A DNA stretch of 5,080 nucleotides. It comes from Deltaproteobacteria bacterium. GTDB taxonomy: Bacteria; Desulfobacterota; Binatia; Bin18. A model generated the notes under the pieces. It saw nothing but the letters and a program-made list of their open reading frames with translations, was not told the DNA's origin and did not search any database. The stretch is taken from contig JACQEL010000588.1 in NCBI GenBank assembly GCA_016200595.1, positions 1 to 5,080 of the forward strand. The letters run 5' to 3'. Shown in pieces: positions 1 to 5,080 of the stretch. The position numbers and the translations under genes are program-made. Numbering within the stretch: position 1 is the first letter of the stretch; every line of letters begins with the position of its first letter.

Positions 1-2
1 AT

Positions 3-452
3 CCCGATATCGAATTTCCCCATCTCTGCCGGGCGCTCGGCTACGAGGAACTATCAACCAATCCCTTGTTTGCGACCACCAAGGCCAGAACAGAGAATGC
101 CGCGGTGTTGTTCGCGATTCTCCAATCCCAATTCGAATCGCGTGATCTCGCCGACTGGCGGGTCCTTTTCAAGCAGGCTGACATCAAATGGGCGCCGTTG
201 CCAAAACTGGAAGAGGTCGTAGAAGATCCGCAAATGTACGCCGCCGGCGCTTTTGTTAATCTGGATTATCCGGGTTACGGCAAACTGACGACTGTTAATA
301 GCCCCATTTTTACCACAGCCGGTGAAAAGCGAGCACCGACGGCTGCGCCACAGCTTGGCGCACATACCAGTGAGGTGTTACGCGATCTGGGGTATGACGA
401 AGAGACGATTGCTGCGCTCGTCCGTGACGGGGTGGCGGCGATGGGCGACTAG
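3..452 (+). CDS. CaiB/BaiF family (class III) CoA-transferase, C-terminal part
   Basis: This is the last 149 codons of a class III CoA-transferase, an enzyme class that moves CoA between carboxylic acids through an aspartyl-CoA thioester. The frame is already open at base 3, so the start and roughly the first 60% of a protein that is usually 380-400 residues long lie outside the window. What can be seen is the typical C-terminal pattern: a helix reading FPHLCRALGYEELSTNPLFAT, an 'R.EN' helix, the segment 'W..LF..ADI...P' followed by 'EVVEDPQMYAAGAF', the 'PGYG' strand with 'NSPI', and the closing 'LGAHTSEVLRDLGYDEETIAAL'. The catalytic Asp of the family sits in the missing N-terminal part, so activity cannot be judged and the substrate cannot be told. 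It ends at TAG (450-452). No cognate pathway genes follow, so it is probably the last gene of its unit. The family call is secure; specificity is unknown. Confidence 0.92.
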   Translation, partial: PDIEFPHLCRALGYEELSTNPLFATTKARTENAAVLFAILQSQFESRDLADWRVLFKQADIKWAPLPKLEEVVEDPQMYAAGAFVNLDYPGYGKLTTVNSPIFTTAGEKRAPTAAPQLGAHTSEVLRDLGYDEETIAALVRDGVAAMGD

Positions 453-503
453 TGTGAAAGCAGTTCGGGGTGAACGTGCGTAGAAGAAATTATGCGCTTC
501 TTC

Positions 504-523
504 ATAGACCCGAATAGACCCGA
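504..523. repeat. Tandem direct repeat, two copies of a 10-bp unit
   Basis: The decamer atagacccga occurs twice head to tail with no mismatch (504-513 and 514-523), about 50 bases after the CoA-transferase stop. A small hairpin (gaagaa/ttcttc, 9-base loop) lies immediately upstream at 483-503. Only two copies are present, so it could be chance slippage. No function is assigned. Confidence 0.6.
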
Positions 524-562
524 CAGAACTGTTCAGCTGACCCAACCCGCTTATAGGGGTTC

Positions 563-745
563 TCAGTTGGCTGTGTCCTTGGCCTCTCTTCGTTCATGTC
601 GGCTGACAGGCACGACTCGCTTTTTCTTCGGCGCCAGGGCTTCTGCTGGTGGCGCTCTGACTCCTTCGTCTGTGCTCCGGACAGGCTTTGCCTCCTTTAG
701 GAGAACCCCTTTCTCGTTCCTAGAAGCCTTCTTCCCGCCCTTCAC
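563..745 (-). CDS. Hypothetical 60-residue basic protein (doubtful)
   Basis: This small minus-strand frame starts at GTG (745-743) and ends at TGA. The product is very rich in Lys and Arg with Ala and Glu, has no hydrophobic core or membrane segment, and matches no family I know. Its GTG overlaps the stop of the 26-codon ORF just upstream in a GTGA arrangement, the geometry seen in translationally coupled gene pairs. The frame is open further upstream but has no better start. Low-complexity composition and short length mean it may simply be an open frame in GC-rich spacer. Confidence 0.22.
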   Translation of the reverse strand: MKGGKKASRNEKGVLLKEAKPVRSTDEGVRAPPAEALAPKKKRVVPVSRHERREAKDTAN

Positions 746-822
746 CTGATCGGTATGGCTTGGAATATGCCTAAGTCCTCCAGCGGCCCGTAAAAGCCAA
801 ATAAAGACTCCAGGGAGGGCAT
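742..822 (-). CDS. Hypothetical 26-residue small ORF with strong ribosome binding site
   Basis: The ORF runs from ATG (822-820) to TGA (744-742) on the minus strand. It is preceded by a full AGGAGG (bases 836-831 read on the minus strand) 8 bases before the ATG, an excellent Shine-Dalgarno. The product begins MPSLESLFGFYGPLEDLG, a protein-like sequence with hydrophobic and acidic residues rather than a random shadow. Its stop overlaps the GTG of the 60-codon ORF by a GTGA, so the two could be a leader and its gene, or one gene broken by a frameshift. It lies 47 bases from the transposon's left end, so its natural promoter may have been separated by the insertion. I recognise no family. Confidence 0.3.
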   Translation of the reverse strand: MPSLESLFGFYGPLEDLGIFQAIPIR

Positions 823-868
823 CTCAAACACCTCCTGTTGCCCCTAATGCAGGCCTGTGCGTGCGGGC

Positions 869-874
869 AATGCT
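869..874. repeat. Target site duplication, left copy
   Basis: The hexamer aatgct directly precedes the left terminal repeat and is found again directly after the right one (4848-4853). Tn3-family elements make 5-bp duplications, so the real duplication is either aatgc or atgct, and the sixth matching base is shared by chance with the terminal T of the repeat. Confidence 0.8.
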
Positions 875-910
875 GGGTCAAATTAAACAAAGGTACCAAA
901 ACCGTCATAG
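874..910 (+). repeat. Left terminal inverted repeat (IRL) of Tn3-family transposon
   Basis: This 37-bp repeat starts TGGGTCAAATTAAAC and ends AAAACCGTCATAG. It is a perfect reverse complement of 4812-4848, with mismatch setting in at the next base on both sides. A length of about 38 bp, a G-rich outer tip and an A/T-rich interior are the normal form of Tn3-family ends, although most start with GGGG. Seven bases separate it from the tnpR stop codon. Confidence 0.95.
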
Positions 911-917
911 GAACGAG

Positions 918-1553
918 TCAGGTGATGGTCCGGTGGAGGCAGTGTTTTTTGAGCCAATTGTGGAGATTGGCTTCCGTGGTTTTGTAGCGTCGCGCGATAA
1001 AACGTTGCGTGGAACCGTTGGCGAGGAGGCCTTCGATCTCAGGCCGATACGGATCGAGTTTACTTTTCCCCGGTCCACGCGGTCGCCCTAACGGCAGCCC
1101 CTGCGCCTTACGGAAGCGCAGCGCTTCGGTGGTGCGCTGCGAGATAAGCTCGCGCTCAATTTCCGCCGCCATCGAGAAGGCCATGGCGATAATCTTGCTC
1201 TGCATACTCTGATCGAGATGCCAGTGACCTTTGACGGCATAGACGTGGATGCCCCTCTGCAGCGCGATGGAGAGAATCTCCATACACTCCAACATACTCC
1301 GCCCCAGCCGGGATAATTCACTGACGATGAGAGTGTCCTTGGCCTGGAGGGTCTCCAAGAGATCGGCAAGCCGTCGCTGGCGCCACGGCACCTTGCCGGA
1401 CACCCGTTCCTCCACAAACTGCACGCGTCCCAAGTCTTCCTGATTGGCGAGGTGCAGGATGTCGGCCTTGTTTTTGTCGAGGTCCTGTGCGCCGGTGGAG
1501 ACCCGCAGATAGCCGACCGTTTGCGGTTTGGTGGGCAGCGTCTTTTTCGTCAT
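918..1553 (-). CDS. tnpR: Serine resolvase of the Tn3-family transposon (TnpR)
   Basis: This 211-residue serine recombinase resolves transposition cointegrates by recombining two res sites. The N-terminal catalytic domain has the signature 'VGYLRVST', with the nucleophile Ser19 flanked by Tyr15 and Arg17. 'SELSRLGRS' (residues 78-86) carries the two conserved active-site arginines, Arg82 and Arg85. The long E helix follows ('IIAMAFSMAAEIERELISQRT', about 121-141), then a Gly/Pro/Arg-rich linker 'GLPLGRPRGPGKS'. A C-terminal helix-turn-helix at about 169-204 ('IARRYKTTEANLHNWL') binds DNA. All key residues are present, so it should be active. The start is ATG at 1553-1551; an in-frame stop six codons upstream rules out a longer form. 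No good Shine-Dalgarno precedes it. It is divergent from tnpA and close to the left repeat. A DNA invertase of the same fold is the alternative, but the context favours resolvase. Confidence 0.93.
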   Translation of the reverse strand: MTKKTLPTKPQTVGYLRVSTGAQDLDKNKADILHLANQEDLGRVQFVEERVSGKVPWRQRRLADLLETLQAKDTLIVSELSRLGRSMLECMEILSIALQRGIHVYAVKGHWHLDQSMQSKIIAMAFSMAAEIERELISQRTTEALRFRKAQGLPLGRPRGPGKSKLDPYRPEIEGLLANGSTQRFIARRYKTTEANLHNWLKKHCLHRTIT

Positions 1554-1564
1554 ACGTTGAAGTT

Positions 1565-1665
1565 TCGATCAAAACCTGATCCGAGGGGTTATTCTATCGA
1601 CAAGCTGCTATTTTTCTCAATCCTTTTTAGTGAAGTTCCGGTATGGCAGAAACGAACGTTTTCAC
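1565..1665. promoter_or_regulatory. Candidate res (resolution) site between tnpR and tnpA
   Basis: In Tn3-type elements with divergent genes, the intergenic gap holds res, with several resolvase-binding dyads. Two imperfect dyads of about 36 bp can be seen: 1565-1600 (tcgat ... atcga arms, with inner aaaacc / ggggtt) and 1630-1665 (gtgaa ... ttcac arms, with inner gttccg / cgaacg). Their centres are about 65 bases apart, with an A/T-rich stretch between. The two do not share an obvious common half-site, so subsite borders and the crossover point are inferred, not read. Confidence 0.45.
1591..1620 (-). promoter_or_regulatory. Predicted sigma-70-type promoter for tnpR
   Basis: Read on the minus strand, TTGAGA (1620-1615) and TAGAAT (1596-1591) are separated by 18 bases and stand about 37 bases ahead of the tnpR ATG. 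The -10 box lies inside the candidate resolvase-binding dyad at 1565-1600, which would let TnpR repress its own transcription, as is known for Tn3. This is prediction from hexamers only. Confidence 0.45.
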
Positions 1666-1676
1666 AATAAGAGAGT

Positions 1677-1683
1677 GAGGGGG
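1677..1683 (+). promoter_or_regulatory. Ribosome binding site of tnpA
   Basis: The purine-rich gaggggg sits just before the ATG at 1687 and supports that start over an in-frame GTG at 1630, which has no comparable signal and would add 19 residues not expected at the head of Tn3 transposases. Confidence 0.55.
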
Positions 1684-1686
1684 CTT

Positions 1687-2475
1687 ATGGCGCGTTGGCA
1701 AATTCTCTCGCCTACCGAAGCCGCAACTTTTGAAGCGCCGCCTGTGTTTACCAGCGTGGAGCGCAAGCGCTTCTTTGACCTCTCGCAGCGGCTGGAAGAA
1801 CTCCTCCACACGTTGCGCAGCCCCGTGAACCAAACCGGGTTCGTGCTGGCCTTGGGATATTTCCGCGCCAGTAAGCGCTTCTTTGCGCTGCAGTACCAGG
1901 CGGAGGATGTCCACTATGTCACTAGCCAGTTAGGGGTGCTGCCCGGCATGGTCAATCTGGACCGCTACGATGAGGCGACTGCCCGGCGGCATCGGCAGAT
2001 CATTCTGAACTATCTGGGCTACCAGGCGTTTGATGCGCACGCCGAGCGCGCTCTCCGCCAAGAGATCCCTCCGCTGGTGCGCTCCCAAGTCCGGCCTAAA
2101 GTCATCTTTCTCCACTGTCTCGACGTGCTCGCGCGGAGCAAGATGGAGATTCCCACCGTGCGCACGTTAACGGATCTCATTGTTGGGGAGATTAACACCC
2201 ACAAACGCACCTTGACGGCGGTCCTCGACGAACAGGTTGTGCCGGAATTACGGGAGCTGCTGGATACCGTGTTGGAGAAGGCGAACGTGCCTGACGAGCC
2301 CATCCCGCAAATCCAACGGTTTAAGCTGACGCTCCTCAAAAAGATTTCCCAGTCCACCCGGCCCTCGCGGATCAAAGAGACCGTGGAGGATTGGCGCACC
2401 CTCCACCCTCTCTATGACCAACTGGCGCCGATCATCACCGCCCTGGACCTCACCCACGAAGGACTGCGGTACTAG
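1687..2475 (+). CDS. N-terminal piece of split TnpA (262 residues)
   Basis: This is the part of tnpA translated from its own ATG and ribosome binding site up to the amber codon. It contains the DUF4158-like N-terminal domain of Tn3 transposases, the part tied by family knowledge to recognition of the terminal repeats, and lacks the whole catalytic domain. If stable, it could occupy the transposon ends without cutting them and so act as an inhibitor; that is inference. The alternative is that it is a dead fragment. Confidence 0.75.
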   Translation: MARWQILSPTEAATFEAPPVFTSVERKRFFDLSQRLEELLHTLRSPVNQTGFVLALGYFRASKRFFALQYQAEDVHYVTSQLGVLPGMVNLDRYDEATARRHRQIILNYLGYQAFDAHAERALRQEIPPLVRSQVRPKVIFLHCLDVLARSKMEIPTVRTLTDLIVGEINTHKRTLTAVLDEQVVPELRELLDTVLEKANVPDEPIPQIQRFKLTLLKKISQSTRPSRIKETVEDWRTLHPLYDQLAPIITALDLTHEGLRY

Positions 2476-2484
2476 GCCAATGCA

Positions 2485-4755
2485 GTGCTCAAAGCGCAGG
2501 TCTTTCAGATCTCGCGGCGGGAGGAGGCGGACCGTCATTTGCACCTCCTCTGCTTTATCGCCCACCAGTTTTACCGTCTCCAAGACACGCTCACCGACGT
2601 GGTGCTGGCCGTGGTACAGACGGTCCTCAACACCTGTAGGCGGGTTCACAAGGAGCGCTACTACGAGGCTCGCCTCGACTACCGTCAGGCTGTGTGCCAG
2701 TTTGTGGAGTGTGTCGAGCACGGCGTGTTGCGCCCCTTAGAGACAATCGAGACCCTAGCATTTCACCCCGACCTCACGGTACAGGAAAAGGTGGAGCGGA
2801 TTCAGGCCGTGTTCACCACTGACCGGCAGCCCCGCGTGGAGGCGCACGCGCAGTTCGTCACCTTTCACGCCCAGGTCCACCGGGACGCGCAGGACGCCGA
2901 TTACTATGAGGTCTTCCCCCAGCAGTCTCGCCGGCTGCAAAATCGCCTGGCCGACATCCTGAAGGTCCTGCCGTTTGCCGGCGACGAAACGAGTCCCCTC
3001 ATGGCCGCGCTCCAATCTTACCGAGCAAAAGACGGGGCGATCACACAGACCGCTCCGGTGGACTTCTTGGACGAACAGGAACAGCAGGTGGTCCGCGATG
3101 CTGACGGGGCCCTCCGCGTCTCCCTCTACAAAGCGCTGCTCTGTGTCAAAGTCGCCGAGGCGATCAAAGGCGGTGCCCTCAACTTGCGCCACTCCTATAA
3201 GTACCGTTCGTTAGATGACTACTTGATCTCCAAACAGGACTGGCAGGCCAAGCGCGCGACCTATCTGCAACGGGCGGACCTCACAGCCGTCGCCGACTGG
3301 CAGTCCACGCTGACTGCCTTGGCTCACCAGTTGGATCAACAGTACCAGGAGACCAACCAACACATCCTGGCTGGGGCGAATCCATCTATTCGCTTTCGCA
3401 AGGACGGTTCGTACCTGGTCAGCACGCCGAAAGCAGACCCTGAGGACAGTGAACCCCTCCTCGGCGTCCTCCCTCACCGCCGCTACATCTCCCTGCTCGA
3501 AGTCTTGGCGACCGTGGAACGCTTTACGCACTTCGTGGCGGCGTTTGTCCCGTGGCGGATGAAATATACGCGGCCCAAGCCGCCCGCCCGCACCTTCTAT
3601 GCTGGCATCATTGGCTATGGCTGCTTCATCGGGACCCACAAGATTGCCAGTATCTCCTCGGGGGTGGCTGAATCGGAGTTAGAAACCACAGTCAACAGCT
3701 ACTTCACGCTGGACAACCTCCACAGCGCCAACGATCGGATCCTTCAGTTCATGGACCAGTTGGCAGTGCCGGCTCTCTATCGCCAACCCGAGGGTCTGTT
3801 GCACACGTCGAGTGACGGCCAAAAGTTTGAAGTGGCGGTGGATTCTCTCCATGCCAGCTACTCCTTCAAATACTTCGGCCACGACAAAGGGGTCAGCGCC
3901 TATACGTTTATCGACATGCGCCACTTCCTCTTTCACTCGCTGGTCATTAGTGCGGCGGAACATGAGGCACACTATGTCATCGATGGGCTGATGCATAACG
4001 ACGTGGTGAAAAGCGAGATTCATTCCACTGATACCGGGGGCTACAGCGAGGTGCTCTTTGGGGTCATGCATCTGTTGGGCTTTGCCTTCGCTCCCCGCAT
4101 CAAGAACTTTGCCCGGCGTGACCTGTATGCGTTTGAGAAGCGCAAACACTATCAAGCAGCTGCCTACAAGATCTTGCCTGATGGGGTTATCCGGCCGGAC
4201 CTGATCGCCCCGCAGTGGGAAGACATCCTGCGCTTTGTCGCCACCATCAAACTCAAGGAAGCGACCGCCTCGCAACTCTTCAAACGACTCAATTCGTATG
4301 CCCGCCAGCATCCCCTGTATGTGGCGTTGAAGGAGTTCGGCCGCATCCCCAAGTCCGACTTCTTGTTGCGCTACATCGACCTCGTGGAACTCCGCCAAAC
4401 CGTCGAAAAGCAGCTCAACAAAGGTGAGAACGTCCACAAGTTCAGTCGGGCGGTCTCCTTTGGCAATAACCAAGAGTTCCTCTATGGCGAGAAGCTGGAG
4501 CAGGAGAGCGCCGAAGCCTGCCGGCGCCTCATCAAAAACGCGATTATCTGTTGGAACTATTTGTATCTCTCGCAACAGATCGCTCAAGCGGAGAATGAAG
4601 AGCGCCAACGAGAATTAGTGACCGCCTTGCGCAATGGCTCCGTCGTCACGTGGCAGCATGTCAACCTCCATGGCGAGTACGATTTCTCAGACGAAAAGCT
4701 CCGCGATTCGGTCGGGTTGGAGCCGCCCAAAATTGCCATGCTCAACAGGAGCTAA
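2485..4755 (+). CDS. C-terminal piece of split TnpA with intact DDE domain (756 residues)
   Basis: The frame after the amber codon first offers a start at GTG 2485, giving 756 residues with all three catalytic acidic residues (Asp444, Asp516 and Glu648 in this numbering) and the 'NAIICWNYLYL' segment. Only a weak tagg element lies before this GTG, so independent translation is doubtful; reinitiation after the stop 10 bases earlier is conceivable. Without the N-terminal domain it is unlikely to bind ends properly. It ends at TAA, followed by a 56-bp non-coding stretch and then the right terminal repeat. It is best understood as the second half of the interrupted tnpA, not a separate gene. Confidence 0.75.
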   Translation: MLKAQVFQISRREEADRHLHLLCFIAHQFYRLQDTLTDVVLAVVQTVLNTCRRVHKERYYEARLDYRQAVCQFVECVEHGVLRPLETIETLAFHPDLTVQEKVERIQAVFTTDRQPRVEAHAQFVTFHAQVHRDAQDADYYEVFPQQSRRLQNRLADILKVLPFAGDETSPLMAALQSYRAKDGAITQTAPVDFLDEQEQQVVRDADGALRVSLYKALLCVKVAEAIKGGALNLRHSYKYRSLDDYLISKQDWQAKRATYLQRADLTAVADWQSTLTALAHQLDQQYQETNQHILAGANPSIRFRKDGSYLVSTPKADPEDSEPLLGVLPHRRYISLLEVLATVERFTHFVAAFVPWRMKYTRPKPPARTFYAGIIGYGCFIGTHKIASISSGVAESELETTVNSYFTLDNLHSANDRILQFMDQLAVPALYRQPEGLLHTSSDGQKFEVAVDSLHASYSFKYFGHDKGVSAYTFIDMRHFLFHSLVISAAEHEAHYVIDGLMHNDVVKSEIHSTDTGGYSEVLFGVMHLLGFAFAPRIKNFARRDLYAFEKRKHYQAAAYKILPDGVIRPDLIAPQWEDILRFVATIKLKEATASQLFKRLNSYARQHPLYVALKEFGRIPKSDFLLRYIDLVELRQTVEKQLNKGENVHKFSRAVSFGNNQEFLYGEKLEQESAEACRRLIKNAIICWNYLYLSQQIAQAENEERQRELVTALRNGSVVTWQHVNLHGEYDFSDEKLRDSVGLEPPKIAMLNRS

Positions 4756-4811
4756 CCATGGGAGGACGGTTTTCGCCTACTCCCTCACTGCTGTTGCACT
4801 TTCGCAAAATT

Positions 4812-4848
4812 CTATGACGGTTTTGGTACCTTTGTTTAATTTGACCCA
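4812..4848 (-). repeat. Right terminal inverted repeat (IRR) of Tn3-family transposon
   Basis: This is a perfect 37-bp reverse complement of 874-910. It starts inside with ctatgacggtttt and ends outside with ttgaccca. The hexamer aatgct that follows from 4848 repeats the bases ahead of the left end, which fixes this as the real end of the element. Confidence 0.95.
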
Positions 4849-4853
4849 ATGCT
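4848..4853. repeat. Target site duplication, right copy
   Basis: The hexamer aatgct is identical to 869-874. The first base overlaps the terminal base of the 37-bp repeat, so a true 5-bp duplication (aatgc or atgct) cannot be told from the sequence alone. Confidence 0.8.
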
Positions 4854-5080
4854 CTCCGACCAGGGGAGTGATTTGTACAAAGGGATTCGGCAATTTTGCC
4901 AAGCCCATCCGGAGACGAGCTTGATCTACGACGTGAAGTATAAAGTGGCGGCCGTGCTCAAGCGCGCGCTGGGAGCGACCCGCACGTGGCAGGAGTTTGC
5001 GCGCCGGGCGGGGCAGACGACGCAGCGGGTCCAGCAAACGGCCCTGGCCGCGCTGGCGCCGCCCCGGCAACAGCGGCAGG
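4849..5080 (+). CDS. Interior of a second DDE-type transposase, cut by the Tn3-family insertion
   Basis: A plus-strand frame runs from ATG 4849, inside the target duplication, to the window edge without a stop (77 codons). The product begins MLSDQGSDLYKGIRQFC, continues 'HPETSLIYDVKYKVAAVLKRAL', then 'TWQEFARRAGQTTQRVQQTALAALAPPRQQRQ'. The D-x-G-S-D-L motif followed by 'IYDV.....A.LLK'-like helices is the pattern of the RNase H-fold core of bacterial IS transposases, so this is the middle of such a protein; I cannot name the IS family. The ATG is probably internal, since homologues have sequence before 'LSDQGSD'. On the other side of the transposon the same frame ends ...AGLCVRAM, which would join to give 'VRAMLSDQGSDL'. 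The preceding bases do not look like transposase, so the gene may already have been truncated before the insertion. Confidence 0.7.
   Translation, partial: MLSDQGSDLYKGIRQFCQAHPETSLIYDVKYKVAAVLKRALGATRTWQEFARRAGQTTQRVQQTALAALAPPRQQRQ

Larger units (their letters stand above)
453..868. other. Spacer without a recognisable gene
   Basis: These 416 bases lie between the CoA-transferase stop and the transposon's target duplication. No frame on either strand gives a protein I recognise. The plus strand has an open stretch at 492-749, but its product is Ser/Phe/Arg-rich and looks like a shadow of the minus-strand frame. The region contains a tandem decamer (504-523), a 6-bp-stem hairpin (gaagaa 483-488 pairing with ttcttc 498-503) and two small minus-strand ORFs listed separately. 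It may be degenerate mobile-element sequence or a normal intergenic gap. Confidence 0.6.
1687..4755 (+). pseudogene. tnpA: Tn3-family transposase gene tnpA interrupted by an in-frame amber codon
   Basis: Read through the TAG at 2473-2475, this frame encodes about 1022 positions, a normal size for Tn3-family TnpA, which binds the terminal repeats and carries out strand transfer. The order fits the family: N-terminal DUF4158-like domain (about 1-165, with 'RFFDLSQRLEEL' and 'NQTGFVLALGYFRASKRFF'), a middle region with 'HLHLLCFIAHQFYRLQDT' just after the break, and a C-terminal DDE domain. Catalytic residues can be placed: Asp710 in 'SSDGQKF', Asp782 in 'STDTGGYSE' and Glu914 in 'LNKGENVH', spaced 72 and 132 apart. 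The family 'NAIICWNYLYL' segment follows (Trp956). The amber falls at codon 263 in '...LRY*ANAV', where relatives usually have R-Y-Y-A, so Tyr to stop is the likely change. No frameshift or deletion is seen elsewhere. It is called a pseudogene on the strict reading; readthrough would restore it. Confidence 0.88.
875..4847. mobile_element. Compact Tn3-family transposon carrying only tnpR and tnpA
   Basis: The element of about 3,973 bp is defined by perfect 37-bp terminal inverted repeats, a flanking direct repeat (aatgct) and two Tn3-type genes. The serine resolvase (minus) and transposase (plus) are divergent around a 133-bp gap, as in Tn3 itself. By family knowledge it moves by replicative transposition: TnpA builds a cointegrate and TnpR resolves it at res. 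There is no passenger gene: tnpR ends 8 bases from the left repeat and tnpA ends 57 bases from the right one. The only visible defect is an amber codon inside tnpA. The exact tips are uncertain by one base (874 or 875; 4847 or 4848). Perfectly matched ends and an intact duplication argue that the insertion is recent. Confidence 0.95.

Noticed and set aside
563..745. PKKKRV in the 60-residue minus-strand ORF, resembling a nuclear localisation signal
   Set aside because: The surrounding genes are bacterial and the ORF is itself doubtful; a short Lys/Arg run is expected by chance in such a basic sequence.
492..749. Plus-strand open frame of 85 codons in the spacer
   Set aside because: The product is Ser/Phe/Arg-rich with no family likeness and no clear ribosome binding site. 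It mirrors the minus-strand frame at 563-745 and is probably a shadow of GC-rich sequence.
1630..1686. GTG at 1630 as an earlier start for tnpA, adding 19 residues
   Set aside because: ATG 1687 has a purine-rich ribosome binding site and gives the usual Tn3 transposase N-terminus (MARWQILSPTEA). The extra residues are basic and unlike family members, and the stretch overlaps a candidate res dyad.
3679..4608. Long minus-strand open frame (309 codons) opposite tnpA
   Set aside because: It lies antisense to the conserved DDE domain of tnpA, whose frame explains the base pattern. The antisense product has no family motifs.
4765..4824. Repeated gacggtttt (4765-4773 and 4816-4824) near the right end as a possible extra transposase-binding site
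   Set aside because: Only nine bases match and there is no counterpart inside the left end, where tnpR begins almost at once, so chance similarity is more likely.
1..5080. CRISPR array, tRNA or rRNA genes, toxin-antitoxin or defence genes
   Set aside because: I looked for spaced repeats, tRNA-like cloverleaf ends and additional small gene pairs with recognisable domains, and found none apart from the features listed.

Overview
The window looks like accessory sequence from a moderately GC-rich bacterium. Nothing in it names the genus. The left edge carries the end of a CaiB/BaiF-type (class III) CoA-transferase gene, an ordinary chromosomal metabolic gene. The rest is mobile DNA plus a weakly coding spacer.

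Layout: 3-452 (+) is the C-terminal 149 codons of the CoA-transferase. Positions 453-868 form a spacer with no recognisable gene. It holds a tandem 10-bp repeat, a small hairpin and, on the minus strand, two short overlapping ORFs, the first with a strong Shine-Dalgarno. Positions 875-4847 are a complete, compact Tn3-family transposon of about 3.97 kb. It has perfect 37-bp terminal inverted repeats (874-910 and 4812-4848) and a 5-6 bp target duplication (aatgct) on each side. Inside are a serine resolvase gene (tnpR, minus, 918-1553) and a Tn3-type transposase gene (tnpA, plus, 1687-4755), transcribed divergently from a 133-bp gap. That gap should hold the res site and the promoters. There are no passenger genes. 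Positions 4849-5080 (+) are the interior of a second, unrelated DDE-type transposase that runs off the window; the transposon appears to have landed in it or in a remnant of it.

The main oddity is that tnpA is interrupted by one in-frame amber codon (TAG, 2473-2475), at codon 263 of about 1022. The frame is otherwise intact on both sides, and the D-D-E catalytic residues are present. The site is normally a Tyr codon in an R-Y-Y-A context, so a single substitution explains it. The element is therefore either a very recently inactivated transposon or one whose full transposase depends on amber readthrough or suppression.

How the parts fit: by family knowledge, TnpA binds the 37-bp ends and makes a cointegrate, and TnpR resolves it at res between the two genes. 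With tnpA split, resolution should still work but transposition should be blocked unless the amber codon is read through or another copy supplies TnpA. I see no CRISPR array, tRNA, rRNA or cargo system. The exciting features here are the amber codon, the nested insertion and the candidate res/promoter region, rather than a wholly new system.
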